From LC029 sp036676475 (lineage in GTDB: Bacteria > Bacillota > Bacilli > Aneurinibacillales > RAOX-1): a stretch of DNA of 64,000 bases. The DNA is taken from the NCBI GenBank assembly GCA_036676475.1, contig JAKFCU010000102.1, positions 62,001-126,000 on the forward strand, written 5' to 3'. The translations under genes were made by a program, and so were the position numbers. Within the stretch, counting starts at the first letter, position 1. The number at the start of each line of letters is the position of its first letter. The notes under the pieces are model-generated. The model saw only the letters and a program-made list of their open reading frames with translations, ran no database searches and had not been told where the DNA came from. This document shows positions 1 through 7,721 of the stretch, piece by piece.

Positions 1-65
1 AAGGGATTGAAACATCCGGTTAAAAGAAACAATGTTAAAACGCACACGACGATAATCGGCTTCAT
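1..65 (-). CDS. N-terminus of a lipoprotein (partial, runs off the left edge)
   Basis: Only the first 21 codons are in the window. They read as a typical lipoprotein signal: a Lys at position 2, a hydrophobic core, then the lipobox LTGC with the lipidated Cys near residue 18. The ATG lies two bases after the TAG of the YetF-family gene. A perfect AGGAGG ribosome binding site is embedded in the last codons of that gene (coding the Arg-Arg before the final Asn), so the two genes are probably translationally coupled. The mature protein is not visible. Small DUF4363-type lipoproteins are a possible partner of such YetF genes, but this is a guess. Confidence 0.7.
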   Translation of the reverse strand, partial: MKPIIVVCVLTLFLLTGCFNP

Positions 66-67
66 TT

Positions 68-934
68 CTAGTTCCTCCTATTTGCGATATGGGTTTCTAA
101 TCTCCTGAGAATTTCATCCATTTTTTCTTTCATGTGAAGATAATCTCTTTTGGCTATGGGATCATCAGAAAGTAAATGATACTGGTGGAAATCTGCCTGT
201 AGCTGATAGAGATTGGTCAATATCTTCTCATCCCCTGGATTTACATTTTCCTCCCATTCTTTCTTCATATCAATGTGCAGTTGGTTGCCATTGATTTGTG
301 CCAGCATAACTTCCGAAGAATCGTGAACCCCTTGCTTTCTTAGACTTCCTTCTAACCATACGCTATCTAACCCGGCTTCCAGGAGTCTTTCATGATTCAC
401 TTTGCCATCTTTAATCACTGTAAAAGGCAGTTCCTCCTTTTTCACCTGAATTTTCAAGTCTGCTGCAGTAATGGGCCGTTTATCCGCTCTAGGCATAACG
501 CTTAATTGACCATTGACTTCTAAAATGGCAAATTCCACATCAGTTATGGAAAAGATATTTTTTTGGCGCAATAGCAACATTAATTGGTCCAAATCCATTC
601 GTTCTTTTTTAATATTTTGGTCTACAATCCTTCCGCTCCGGATAACCACCCTCGGCTCTCCTTCGATATATTTCCTCGCTATCGGGCTTTTTAAAGTCAA
701 TATAGCCAGTCCAACCGGAATGATCCCCCAAACGATAATACCCACCACTCCATTAATCGATTGAATTTCTAACTCAATGGACATGGCGGAGGCAATCGAC
801 CCGATCGTGATCCCCACTAAATATTCAAAAACCGTTAACTGTGATAGCTGCTGTTTCCCTATGAAACGAGTAAATATAAACAATACTAGGAAGGAAAACA
901 TAGAGCGTATAAAGACAAGAAGTGAAACTGACAT
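68..934 (-). CDS. YetF-family (DUF421) membrane protein
   Basis: 288 aa. The N-terminal third has about three hydrophobic helices (residues ~5-85). A soluble alpha/beta region follows, with the family-typical stretch around EGEPRVVIRSGRI and a second half holding the SVMPRA segment. This is the architecture of the YetF/YdfR/YrbG group, whose biochemical role is poorly defined. ATG 934 is chosen because GGGGTG lies 6 bases upstream; the ATG at 940 and GTG at 943 lie too close to that site. The gene is separated from dctM by a terminator and is followed directly by a coupled lipoprotein gene, so it is probably its own unit. Family assignment is firm; function is not known. Confidence 0.85.
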   Translation of the reverse strand: MSVSLLVFIRSMFSFLVLFIFTRFIGKQQLSQLTVFEYLVGITIGSIASAMSIELEIQSINGVVGIIVWGIIPVGLAILTLKSPIARKYIEGEPRVVIRSGRIVDQNIKKERMDLDQLMLLLRQKNIFSITDVEFAILEVNGQLSVMPRADKRPITAADLKIQVKKEELPFTVIKDGKVNHERLLEAGLDSVWLEGSLRKQGVHDSSEVMLAQINGNQLHIDMKKEWEENVNPGDEKILTNLYQLQADFHQYHLLSDDPIAKRDYLHMKEKMDEILRRLETHIANRRN

Positions 935-1011
935 TTCCATCACCCCAAATGATTTAATTTGGTTATTATTCCCTTGTTTCTTGTTTTCTAGTTTAATGCC
1001 CCACTTTTAGT

Positions 1012-1046
1012 CAAAAATAAGAAGCCTCCCCCAATGGGAAGGCTTC
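1012..1046 (-). terminator. Rho-independent terminator of the TRAP operon
   Basis: On the minus strand a GAAGCC...GGCTTC stem with a GC-rich core is followed by TTATTTTTG. It lies just past the dctM stop codon and before the YetF-family gene. Confidence 0.85.
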
Positions 1047-1051
1047 TTTTT

Positions 1052-2323
1052 CTACTCCATCATTTGCGGCAGCCACAAGGAAATCTGCGGGAAAATAACA
1101 AGTAGTGCTAAGACTAAAACAAAAAGAACAATGAATGGAATGACCCCTTTTACGACGTCCCCTAGCTTTTCTTTAGCAATTCCACTTACGACGAATAAAT
1201 TTAATCCAACAGGTGGTGTAATCATTGCCAACTCCATGTTAACGGTCATGATAATCGCAAAGTGGATTGGATCGATTCCTAGATGTTTGATAATCGGAAG
1301 CAAAATCGGAAGCGTAATTAAGATAATAGAAACCGCTTCTAAGAATGTTCCCATGATGAAGAATAGGATGTTTACGATAATGAAGAAGACCCACTTATTC
1401 ATATTGCTTTCTGCAATCCATTCCCCTACATGGTGTGGAACTTGGGCATTCGTCAGATATAAGCCAAATAAACTGGCTGCTGCAATGATCAAATAAATCA
1501 TCGAAGTAATATTAATCGATTCAACTAGAATCGGACGAACATCTTTCCAGCCCATCTCTTTATAGATAAAAACAGAAACAATAATGGCGTACGCTACGGC
1601 TATAACCGCTGATTCGGTCGGAGTAGCCACTCCTGTATAGATACTTCCCAAGATAAGGATGGGCAGGAAAGCCCCCCAAATTGCCTTAATTGAAGCCTTC
1701 ATTCGCTCAGAACCGGACGCTTTCACATCTTTGCCGTATCCGTTCTTCTTAGCATAATAAATAGCGGAAGTAATCAGTACCCCACCCAAAAGAACTCCCG
1801 GGATAACCCCTGCCATAAATAGTTTACCGATCGATTCTTCCGCGGTAATCCCATAGATAATGAACGGGATACTAGGAGGGATTAAAATCCCTAAGGTTCC
1901 AGAAGCTGCAACTAAACCCATGGCATATTTCTTATCATATCCCGCACTTGTCATGGCAGGAATCATGATTGATCCAATGGCAGCCGCTGTAGCTGGACTA
2001 GAACCGGAAATTGCAGCGAAAATCATACAGGCCAAAACGGTTACAACTGATAAGCCTCCTGGAAGATGTCCTACCCAGGTTCTTAAGGCCTCAATTAAAT
2101 ATTTAGAGATTCCGCCTCGCGCCAACAAAACGCCTGCAAGCACGAAACCTGGAATGGCCATTAACGGAAAGGAATCAAGAGAAGAGAACATCCGCTGAGG
2201 TACCATGTTCATATTAAAGTTTTCCTGCATCAGAACCGCAACAGTTGATAACGCTAAACTGATTGCAATCGGAACACGCAAGAGCATCAGCACAAGGAAA
2301 ATACTAAACAAGGTGAGGGTCAT
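1052..2323 (-). CDS. dctM: TRAP transporter large permease subunit
   Basis: 423 aa, usual DctM length, almost entirely hydrophobic with about 12 membrane segments. Family-typical stretches include GSSPATAAAIGSIMIPAM near residue 105, GILIPPSIPFIIYG near 150 and the late MELAMITPPVGLNLFV. DctM is the ion-coupled channel subunit of tripartite ATP-independent periplasmic transporters and works with DctQ and a DctP binding protein. Its start overlaps the end of dctQ by 20 bases and has a GGAGG site. With the neighbouring DctA symporter, C4-dicarboxylates are the likeliest substrate, but TRAP substrates cannot be read from sequence alone. Confidence 0.95.
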   Translation of the reverse strand: MTLTLFSIFLVLMLLRVPIAISLALSTVAVLMQENFNMNMVPQRMFSSLDSFPLMAIPGFVLAGVLLARGGISKYLIEALRTWVGHLPGGLSVVTVLACMIFAAISGSSPATAAAIGSIMIPAMTSAGYDKKYAMGLVAASGTLGILIPPSIPFIIYGITAEESIGKLFMAGVIPGVLLGGVLITSAIYYAKKNGYGKDVKASGSERMKASIKAIWGAFLPILILGSIYTGVATPTESAVIAVAYAIIVSVFIYKEMGWKDVRPILVESINITSMIYLIIAAASLFGLYLTNAQVPHHVGEWIAESNMNKWVFFIIVNILFFIMGTFLEAVSIILITLPILLPIIKHLGIDPIHFAIIMTVNMELAMITPPVGLNLFVVSGIAKEKLGDVVKGVIPFIVLFVLVLALLVIFPQISLWLPQMME

Positions 2324-2801
2324 GATGTTCCTCCTTTCCCTTTAACACATTCACTAGCTTCTCAATGAAGCGAAGCAAGAACATAACACCACAAATAGGT
2401 AAAATGAGATATACGATCCACATCGGAATTCCTACATCCATTGATACCATTCCAGAACTGAAGCGCTTGGCAACTAGCAAATAACTATAATAAGTAAAAA
2501 ATAAGCAAAAAATAATTCCCATAATATTGGCAAAGATATCAATTAATCGTCTTACAGCCTTCGGCATTTTTTCGTAGAACATGTCTACCTGGATGTGATG
2601 GTTATTACGCAAAGCGATGGGAACTCCCAATAAAGACCCCCACACAATCGTATAACTTGCAATCTCCTCCACCCATGCCTTTGGTTCATTAAAAACATAT
2701 CGCATGGTTACTCCATATAGAATCAATAATATTCCTGCCGAAAAGAAGGTCCCTGCCATAACATCTTCAAATAAATCCCACGCCTTTTTCAAACCGCTCA
2801 T
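2304..2801 (-). CDS. dctQ: TRAP transporter small permease subunit
   Basis: 165 aa with four predicted membrane helices and the family-typical WVEEIASYTIVWGSLLG stretch around residues 40-57. DctQ forms a complex with the large permease DctM in the cytoplasmic membrane. The gene overlaps dctM by 20 bases, indicating coupling. It lies 175 bases downstream of dctP, separated by a hairpin and two copies of the dispersed repeat, so it may be expressed at a lower level than the binding proteins. Confidence 0.93.
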   Translation of the reverse strand: MSGLKKAWDLFEDVMAGTFFSAGILLILYGVTMRYVFNEPKAWVEEIASYTIVWGSLLGVPIALRNNHHIQVDMFYEKMPKAVRRLIDIFANIMGIIFCLFFTYYSYLLVAKRFSSGMVSMDVGIPMWIVYLILPICGVMFLLRFIEKLVNVLKGKEEHHDPHLV

Positions 2802-2817
2802 TTCATTTCCCCCTTTC

Positions 2818-2868
2818 TAAGAAAGCTACTGTGCGCAGCTTATGCATATAACACTTGACCGTTAAGTG
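2818..2868. repeat. Dispersed two-hairpin repeat, copy 1
   Basis: About 51 bp starting TAAGAAAGCTACT and ending in the hairpin ACACTT-N7-AAGTGT. The first hairpin arms are AAGCT and AGCTT. It lies directly upstream of the dctQ ribosome binding site. The second stem uses a C-G pair where most copies use T-A, a compensatory change. Confidence 0.85.
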
Positions 2869-2920
2869 TAAGAAAGCTACTGTACGCAGCTTATGCGTAT
2901 AACACTTAACTGATAAGTGT
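2869..2920. repeat. Dispersed two-hairpin repeat, copy 2 (tandem with copy 1)
   Basis: Follows copy 1 head to tail with a 51-bp period. The same layout is present: AAGCT/AGCTT hairpin, the linker ATGCGTATAA, then the hairpin ACACTT-N7-AAGTGT. It lies in the dctP-dctQ gap. Confidence 0.85.
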
Positions 2921-2925
2921 TGAAA

Positions 2926-2953
2926 GGGGGCACTAACGTTGAATTAGTGCCCC
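2926..2953 (-). terminator. Intercistronic hairpin after dctP
   Basis: The stem GGGGCACTAA / TTAGTGCCCC with a seven-to-eight base loop is followed on the minus strand by CCTTTC, a weak U-tract. It may act as a partial terminator or as an mRNA 3' stabiliser that keeps binding-protein mRNA in excess over permease mRNA. Confidence 0.65.
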
Positions 2954-2975
2954 GTCAAACTATCTCTCCATTTAT

Positions 2976-4028
2976 TTACTTCAAGTTCTTGATGCCATCG
3001 ATTAATTCAGGCGTGATAACCGATCCGAAATCTTCGTACACTGGCTGGAAAGCCTTCTCGAATTCAGCACGTTCAGCTTCGGTTAACTCTGTGATCTCCA
3101 TTTTCCCAGATGTTTTCAGGTTCTCGAAGCTCTTATCGTTTTCTGCTTTTGCCATCTCATTAGCCAGCTTCGTCGCTTCATTCAACGCTTCTTCTACCTT
3201 ACCGCGAACATCTTCAGGCATACCATCCCAGAAAGGCTTGTTTACGAAGATCCCATAGTCTAAGCGGCCATGGTTAGAAACAGTCAAATATTTTTGGACT
3301 TCTACATACTTTTGAGTGTCGATATTGTTGAAGGTATTCTCTTGGCCATCTACAGTCCCTTGTTGAAGGGCTGCGTAGGTTTCAGCAAATGGGATAGTGG
3401 CTGAACCTGCCCCTACTGCTTTAAATTGAGCCTCTAACACCTTTCCAGCTTGAGCACGGAATTTAAATCCGTTTAAATCAGCCGGAGTTTTCAAAGGCTT
3501 CTTGTTATTCGTAAAGTTTTTAAATCCATTTTGCCAGAAAGCAAGACCCACAATATCATTGGAAACAAGAGGTTCTGCTGTTAATAAGCTCTTTGCTACA
3601 TCACTTTCAAAAAACTTCATTACATGCTGTTCATCCTTGAACAGAAAAGGCATATCTACATATTGCCAACGAGGATCCAGTTTAACCATTTTAGTTACGG
3701 ACGGAGCAATCATTTGGACGTTACCGGAAACTAAGGCATCCAATTCATCCTTATCTCCATACAACTGGGAGGAAGGATATACCTCTACTTTTACTTGACC
3801 ACCCGTTTTCTCTGCCACTAGATCAGCAAATTTTTGAGCAGCTAAGCCCTTCACACTTTCCGGTGCGGTTACGTGAGAAAACTTAATGATAATCGGATCT
3901 TTGGCTTCTTCCTTGTTCTCAGCTGCTGGTGCCTGTTGCTCAGCAGGCTTACCACTGTCTTGACCTCCACAGGCTACTAAGGAAAACATCATGATACTTG
4001 CAAGTAATGCGGATGCTAATTTTTTCAT
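2976..4028 (-). CDS. dctP: TRAP transporter substrate-binding lipoprotein, DctP type
   Basis: 350 aa. A signal peptide with lipobox SLVAC ends near residue 21, followed by a Gly/Gln/Ala/Glu-rich linker. The DctP fold starts at IIIKFSHVTAPE. The family-typical LNGFKFRAQAGK region, with the Arg expected to bind the substrate carboxylate, lies mid-protein, followed by PFAETYAALQQGTVDGQEN. ATG 4028 is chosen because GGGGGAAA lies at correct spacing. This is the second of two adjacent DctP paralogues and the one next to the permease genes. It probably delivers a C4-dicarboxylate or a similar acid to DctQM. Confidence 0.93.
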   Translation of the reverse strand: MKKLASALLASIMMFSLVACGGQDSGKPAEQQAPAAENKEEAKDPIIIKFSHVTAPESVKGLAAQKFADLVAEKTGGQVKVEVYPSSQLYGDKDELDALVSGNVQMIAPSVTKMVKLDPRWQYVDMPFLFKDEQHVMKFFESDVAKSLLTAEPLVSNDIVGLAFWQNGFKNFTNNKKPLKTPADLNGFKFRAQAGKVLEAQFKAVGAGSATIPFAETYAALQQGTVDGQENTFNNIDTQKYVEVQKYLTVSNHGRLDYGIFVNKPFWDGMPEDVRGKVEEALNEATKLANEMAKAENDKSFENLKTSGKMEITELTEAERAEFEKAFQPVYEDFGSVITPELIDGIKNLK

Positions 4029-4059
4029 TTTAATTTCCCCCATTCAATTTTTTATCTAT

Positions 4060-5121
4060 TTATCTATCTTCAGGAGACGGATCTCCTGTAAAGACCATTT
4101 GGATGTACTCCTGGATCACATCATCACGGGTCTGTTTAGCGAACCACTCATAGGTAGGGTAAAATGCTGATCTCCATGCTTTCTTCTCTTTTTCATTTAA
4201 CTCATAAATACGAACATCGGAACGAGTTTTCAGATACTCATATTCTTTTTTGTCTATTTCTAATGACAGATTTCTCTCCCATTCTGTAACCTCTCGTATC
4301 GTATCCTCGATAAGTTTTCTATTTTCTATCGGTATCGTGTCCCAGAAGGCTTTACTCGTTAGAACAAAATATCCCAGATAGCCATGATCACTTTTCGTCA
4401 GATATTTTTGGGTGACATACAGCCTTTTGTTTGTGATATTGGAAACCGTATTCTCTTCCCCATTTACCTTTCCTTGCTCCAAAGCCTGATAAAGTTCGTC
4501 AAAGGGCAAGACAACTGAAGCTGCCCCCACCGAATCAAATTGCCTGGCAAGAACTCGGCTGGACATGATGCGAAAACTCAAATTTTTAAAATCATCTGGA
4601 TTTTGAATCATCCGCTCGTTGTTGGTAATCTGTTTGAAACCGTTATCCCAAACAGCTAGAACTTTGTAACCCTGTACTTCCAAGAGCTCGTTCAACCTTT
4701 TTCCTACAGGACCCTCTGCTAGCTTCCTCACATCATCTTGAGTGGAAAACAGATAAGGCAGATCAAATATTTGCGCTTCAGGAACAAGCTCCCACAGCTT
4801 GGTAATAGCAGGGGCGATCAGTTGAATGTCACCTCTTCTTAATTCCTCAAGCTCTGCTTCGTCCGAATACAGCGTAGAGTTAGGAAATACCTGGACTTCA
4901 ATTTTCCCTCCGCTTCTTGATTCAACTAGATCCTTCAAGCGTTTGGCTGCCAATCCTTTCGGCGTATCTGCTCCTGTAACATGAGAAAACCGAATGATTA
5001 ACTTGTCTTTTGGACCAACCTGATCATAATCGACTGCACGAGAGGTACAGCCAGTCACAAGCAAAAAGATAGCGGCAATCATAATTAGATACCCATGGAA
5101 AGGTTTTTTATTCATCCTCAA
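4060..5121 (-). CDS. Second TRAP substrate-binding lipoprotein, DctP type
   Basis: 353 aa. Lipobox VTGC lies near residue 25 and is followed by a DctP domain starting LIIRFSHVTGAD. The carboxylate-binding region is preserved as FRIMSSRVLARQFDSVGA, followed by LPFDELYQALEQGKVNGEEN. It is clearly paralogous to the downstream dctP but much diverged. It begins the TRAP operon, about 60 bases after the predicted transcription start. A TTG at 5121, six bases after GGGGAGAGG, is the better-spaced start; ATG 5115 is the alternative. It may have a different substrate, or act as an extracytoplasmic sensor partner as some DctP proteins do (inference). Confidence 0.9.
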   Translation of the reverse strand: MRMNKKPFHGYLIMIAAIFLLVTGCTSRAVDYDQVGPKDKLIIRFSHVTGADTPKGLAAKRLKDLVESRSGGKIEVQVFPNSTLYSDEAELEELRRGDIQLIAPAITKLWELVPEAQIFDLPYLFSTQDDVRKLAEGPVGKRLNELLEVQGYKVLAVWDNGFKQITNNERMIQNPDDFKNLSFRIMSSRVLARQFDSVGAASVVLPFDELYQALEQGKVNGEENTVSNITNKRLYVTQKYLTKSDHGYLGYFVLTSKAFWDTIPIENRKLIEDTIREVTEWERNLSLEIDKKEYEYLKTRSDVRIYELNEKEKKAWRSAFYPTYEWFAKQTRDDVIQEYIQMVFTGDPSPEDR

Positions 5122-5163
5122 AGAGGTCCTCTCCCCTCAAGAAATGTTTTGCCTATACACGGC

Positions 5164-5251
5164 TGTTTAAACGTTTACATTTCTGATTTCATTTTATTTT
5201 CAATAGTGGATGATGACAATTTTATGGCCATATTGTTTATTTTGTTCTTTT
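5164..5251 (-). promoter_or_regulatory. TRAP operon promoter with shared upstream box and cre-like site
   Basis: On the minus strand: -35 TTGTCA (5214-5219), 17-bp spacer, -10 TAAAAT (5191-5196). Directly upstream, positions 5225-5251 are identical over 27 bp to the region in front of dctA. Just downstream of the expected start, TGTAAACGTTTAAACA (5164-5179) resembles a CcpA cre site with one mismatch. This suggests activation by a dicarboxylate-responsive regulator and catabolite repression. Confidence 0.75.
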
Positions 5252-5319
5252 TGGTCTCTAAAATCCAAAAAAGAAATAACCGAAATTTAGACTCTCGATT
5301 ATTTCTCTTAAAAATTGTC

Positions 5320-6585
5320 TTATGCCGTATATTGTGACTTTGCTGGATTGCTAATTACCTCTAGATTCGGGTTAAATTCCCCTTCCATTTTAGATACAAC
5401 TACGGTTGCTACACCATTTCCGATCAGGTTCGTAATGGCACGGGCTTCCGACATAAAGCGATCCACCCCAAGAATAAGGGCCATTCCTTCTACAGGAATT
5501 GCGGGGAATACCGCTATTGTAGCGGCCAATGTGACAAATCCTGAACCCGTAACCCCTGCAGCTCCCTTAGAGGTAAGCATGAGAACCCCTAGCAATGTTA
5601 ATTGCTCCCAGAGGGATAAATCCACTCCGTATGCCTGGGCAATGAATAAAGCAGCCATGGATAAGTAAATCGATGTACCATCAAGATTAAAAGAATATCC
5701 TGTCGGTAATACAAGACCAACTACAGATTTCGAACAACCATACTTTTCAAGCTTATGCATCATTGGAGGTAAGGCAGACTCGGACGAAGAAGTTCCGATA
5801 ACTAAGAAAATCTCTTCTTTAATGTACTTGATGAACTTGAAGATGCTAAAGCCATAATACTTAGCAATCGCCCCTAAAACTACGATGATAAAAATGGCCA
5901 TAGTCAAGTATACTGACGCCATCAGTTTTCCAAGGAATAATAAGGATCCCACACCAAATTTTCCGATCGTGTAAGCCATCGCTCCAAAAGCCGCAACAGG
6001 AGAGATTTTCATGATTATATTAACAATTCCGAATAGAACTTCTGTAATCTTTTCAAAAAACTCAATGACTGGCTTCCCTTTATTGCCCAGTCCAGCAAGT
6101 GATAATCCAAACAATACAGCAATGAACAAGACGGGTAATAGTTCTCCATTGGCTAAAGCACCTACAAAGTTATCAGGTATGATCGACATTACAAAATCCA
6201 TGAATCCATGACTGGTTTCTGCAGCTTGTTCTGTATACTTCGAGACATCTCCTTTGGAAGCACCACTTGTATCGAACCCATCCCCAGCTCGATAGAGGTT
6301 CGCTACTGCTATACCAATAGCCAAGGAAATAGTAGATACAATTTCAAAGTATAATAACGCTTTTCCACCAATACGTCCAATCTTCTTCATATCGCCCATA
6401 CCTGCAATACCAATAACAATCGTGAAGAAAACAATCGGCGGAATGACCATTTTAACCAGCTTTATAAAAATGTCTGCTAATACCTTTAGATCTGCCCCAA
6501 ACTTAGGAAATAAGGCACCTGCAATGATACCGAGAATGATCCCAGTGATCACTTGTGGAGTCAAACTTTTAAAATTAATTTTCAT
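5320..6585 (-). CDS. dctA: C4-dicarboxylate:cation symporter (DAACS family)
   Basis: 421 aa, normal for the family. It has the serine-rich re-entrant loop GTSSSESALPPM, the TM7 motif PTGYSFNLDGTSIYL and the late MSEARAITNLIGNGVATVVV. The DctA-type residues in these motifs favour succinate, fumarate and malate over glutamate (GltP). ATG 6585 is preferred over 6591 because GAGGGGG lies six bases upstream. It is transcribed from a promoter closely related to that of the neighbouring TRAP operon, so the two uptake systems are probably co-regulated. No DctS/DctR two-component genes are in the window. Confidence 0.92.
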   Translation of the reverse strand: MKINFKSLTPQVITGIILGIIAGALFPKFGADLKVLADIFIKLVKMVIPPIVFFTIVIGIAGMGDMKKIGRIGGKALLYFEIVSTISLAIGIAVANLYRAGDGFDTSGASKGDVSKYTEQAAETSHGFMDFVMSIIPDNFVGALANGELLPVLFIAVLFGLSLAGLGNKGKPVIEFFEKITEVLFGIVNIIMKISPVAAFGAMAYTIGKFGVGSLLFLGKLMASVYLTMAIFIIVVLGAIAKYYGFSIFKFIKYIKEEIFLVIGTSSSESALPPMMHKLEKYGCSKSVVGLVLPTGYSFNLDGTSIYLSMAALFIAQAYGVDLSLWEQLTLLGVLMLTSKGAAGVTGSGFVTLAATIAVFPAIPVEGMALILGVDRFMSEARAITNLIGNGVATVVVSKMEGEFNPNLEVISNPAKSQYTA

Positions 6586-6639
6586 ATCCATCCCCCTCGT
6601 GATTTTTTTAGAATAGAATTATCAAAAATTTTAAAATAC

Positions 6640-6719
6640 CGTTTTCATTTCTAACTTTATTTTATTTTCTAACCATTGTTTTTACAATTATGTGGCCATA
6701 TTGTTTATTTTGTTCTTTT
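6640..6719 (-). promoter_or_regulatory. dctA promoter, twin of the TRAP operon promoter
   Basis: -35 TTGTAA (6682-6687), 17-bp spacer, -10 TAAAAT (6659-6664) on the minus strand. The 27-bp box 6693-6719 is identical to 5225-5251 and lies at the same distance from the -35. The stretch AGAAATGNAAACG after the -10 is also shared; here it keeps only half of the cre-like palindrome (6640-6648). Confidence 0.75.
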
Positions 6720-6744
6720 ATTACTTTTGTTTTATATAAAAGAA

Positions 6745-6779
6745 AACCACTTTGCTCTATTAAAGAACAAAGTGGTTAT
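6745..6779 (-). terminator. Terminator of the solute-binding lipoprotein gene
   Basis: The perfect stem AACCACTTTG / CAAAGTGGTT is followed on the minus strand by TTCTTTTAT. It begins three bases past the stop codon. Confidence 0.9.
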
Positions 6780-6781
6780 TT

Positions 6782-7579
6782 TTATTTTATGATATCAGTC
6801 TCAAACCATTTTGTGCTAATCTTCCCGTACGTCCCATCCTTGATCATATCCTCTAGCACCTTATTGATTTGCTGTAGAAGATCCTGATTGGTTTGAGATA
6901 GAGCAATGGCAATTTCATCGTGGACTATGAGAGATCCGATTGGTTTGATTTTCAGACCTTCTTCTTTAATTGCGGTAAGGCCGATCATTTTATCGATCAG
7001 TATGGCATCTATTTTCCCCGCAGCTAACTCTTGCAGCATTTGAACGTGGGTTTGGTATTCCTTTACGTTTTTGGTGTGATTTTGGGCTAGAGTCATGTAG
7101 GGTGTTCTTGTAATGACCCCAATCTTTTTATCCTTTAGTTGTTCTACCGTTGTGGATTGGTTTTGTTCGAGGACAAACAACTGTGCTCCGGTTACATAAT
7201 ATGGCTTTGTAAAAGCAATCTCTTGGGTTCTGCCAGGTGTGATGGATAGGCTGCTTATGATCGCTTGATACTTACCTTCTTTGAGTCCAGCAATCAGCTG
7301 ATCGTAGGGGATTTTTTGCGGTTGAGGACTCATCCCGATTCGGCGAGCGATTTCCTCACCTAGTTCCACATCAAAGCCCGTAAGCCTTCCATCTTGTTCG
7401 AAGTTAAACGGCTTAAAATCACCTCTGACGGCAAACCTGAAGGGTTGGGTTGCTGCTTGCTTGGTCTGCTGTGACGGCGGATTGGATGGTTGCGTGGGTT
7501 GGGTCGTCGTTTCTTCTGTTGAACATCCTGCCAATAGTATAACAAACAAGATAATAAAGAGATTGATCCAATTTTTCAT
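6782..7579 (-). CDS. Orphan amino-acid ABC transporter-type binding lipoprotein (SBP_bac_3)
   Basis: 265 aa. Signal peptide with lipobox LLAGC near residue 18, a Thr/Gln/Pro-rich linker to about residue 45, then a family-3 solute-binding domain. Typical features are FKPFNFEQDGRLTGFDVEL, ISSLSITPGR and FTKPYYV. Such proteins bind polar or basic amino acids. No permease or ATPase gene is nearby, so it either serves a transporter elsewhere or acts as a sensor. An upstream in-frame extension exists, but ATG 7579, with GGGGG upstream and directly preceding the signal peptide, is clearly the start. Its own terminator follows. Confidence 0.88.
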   Translation of the reverse strand: MKNWINLFIILFVILLAGCSTEETTTQPTQPSNPPSQQTKQAATQPFRFAVRGDFKPFNFEQDGRLTGFDVELGEEIARRIGMSPQPQKIPYDQLIAGLKEGKYQAIISSLSITPGRTQEIAFTKPYYVTGAQLFVLEQNQSTTVEQLKDKKIGVITRTPYMTLAQNHTKNVKEYQTHVQMLQELAAGKIDAILIDKMIGLTAIKEEGLKIKPIGSLIVHDEIAIALSQTNQDLLQQINKVLEDMIKDGTYGKISTKWFETDIIK

Positions 7580-7663
7580 CCGTTGTACCCCCGTTAAATT
7601 TGCTCTCCCTTCATATTGTAGTGACAAGCATAGGAAATTATTACAATAAGATAATAGTGTAAC

Positions 7664-7692
7664 CATATGCGTATAATACTCTCTGATGAATG
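7664..7692. repeat. Dispersed repeat, degenerate partial copy 3
   Basis: Keeps ATATGCGTATAATACT and a decayed second hairpin (ATACTC, TCTGAT, GAAT). The first hairpin is gone. It lies between the lysS terminator and the binding-lipoprotein gene. Confidence 0.6.
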
Positions 7693-7720
7693 AAAAAAAG
7701 AGAGGCAATCTGCCCCTCCC
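7693..7720 (-). terminator. Terminator of greA-lysS
   Basis: The stem GAGGGGCA / TGCCTCTC (one G-U pair) with a three-base loop is followed by seven T on the minus strand, immediately past the lysS stop. Confidence 0.9.
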
Positions 7721-7721
7721 C

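Noticed and set aside
5214..5230. sigma-54-like TGGCCA-N5-TTGT in front of both dicarboxylate systems
   Set aside because: The -12 element lacks the expected GC and a good TTGTMA-N17-TAAAAT sigma-A promoter is present at the same place in both copies.
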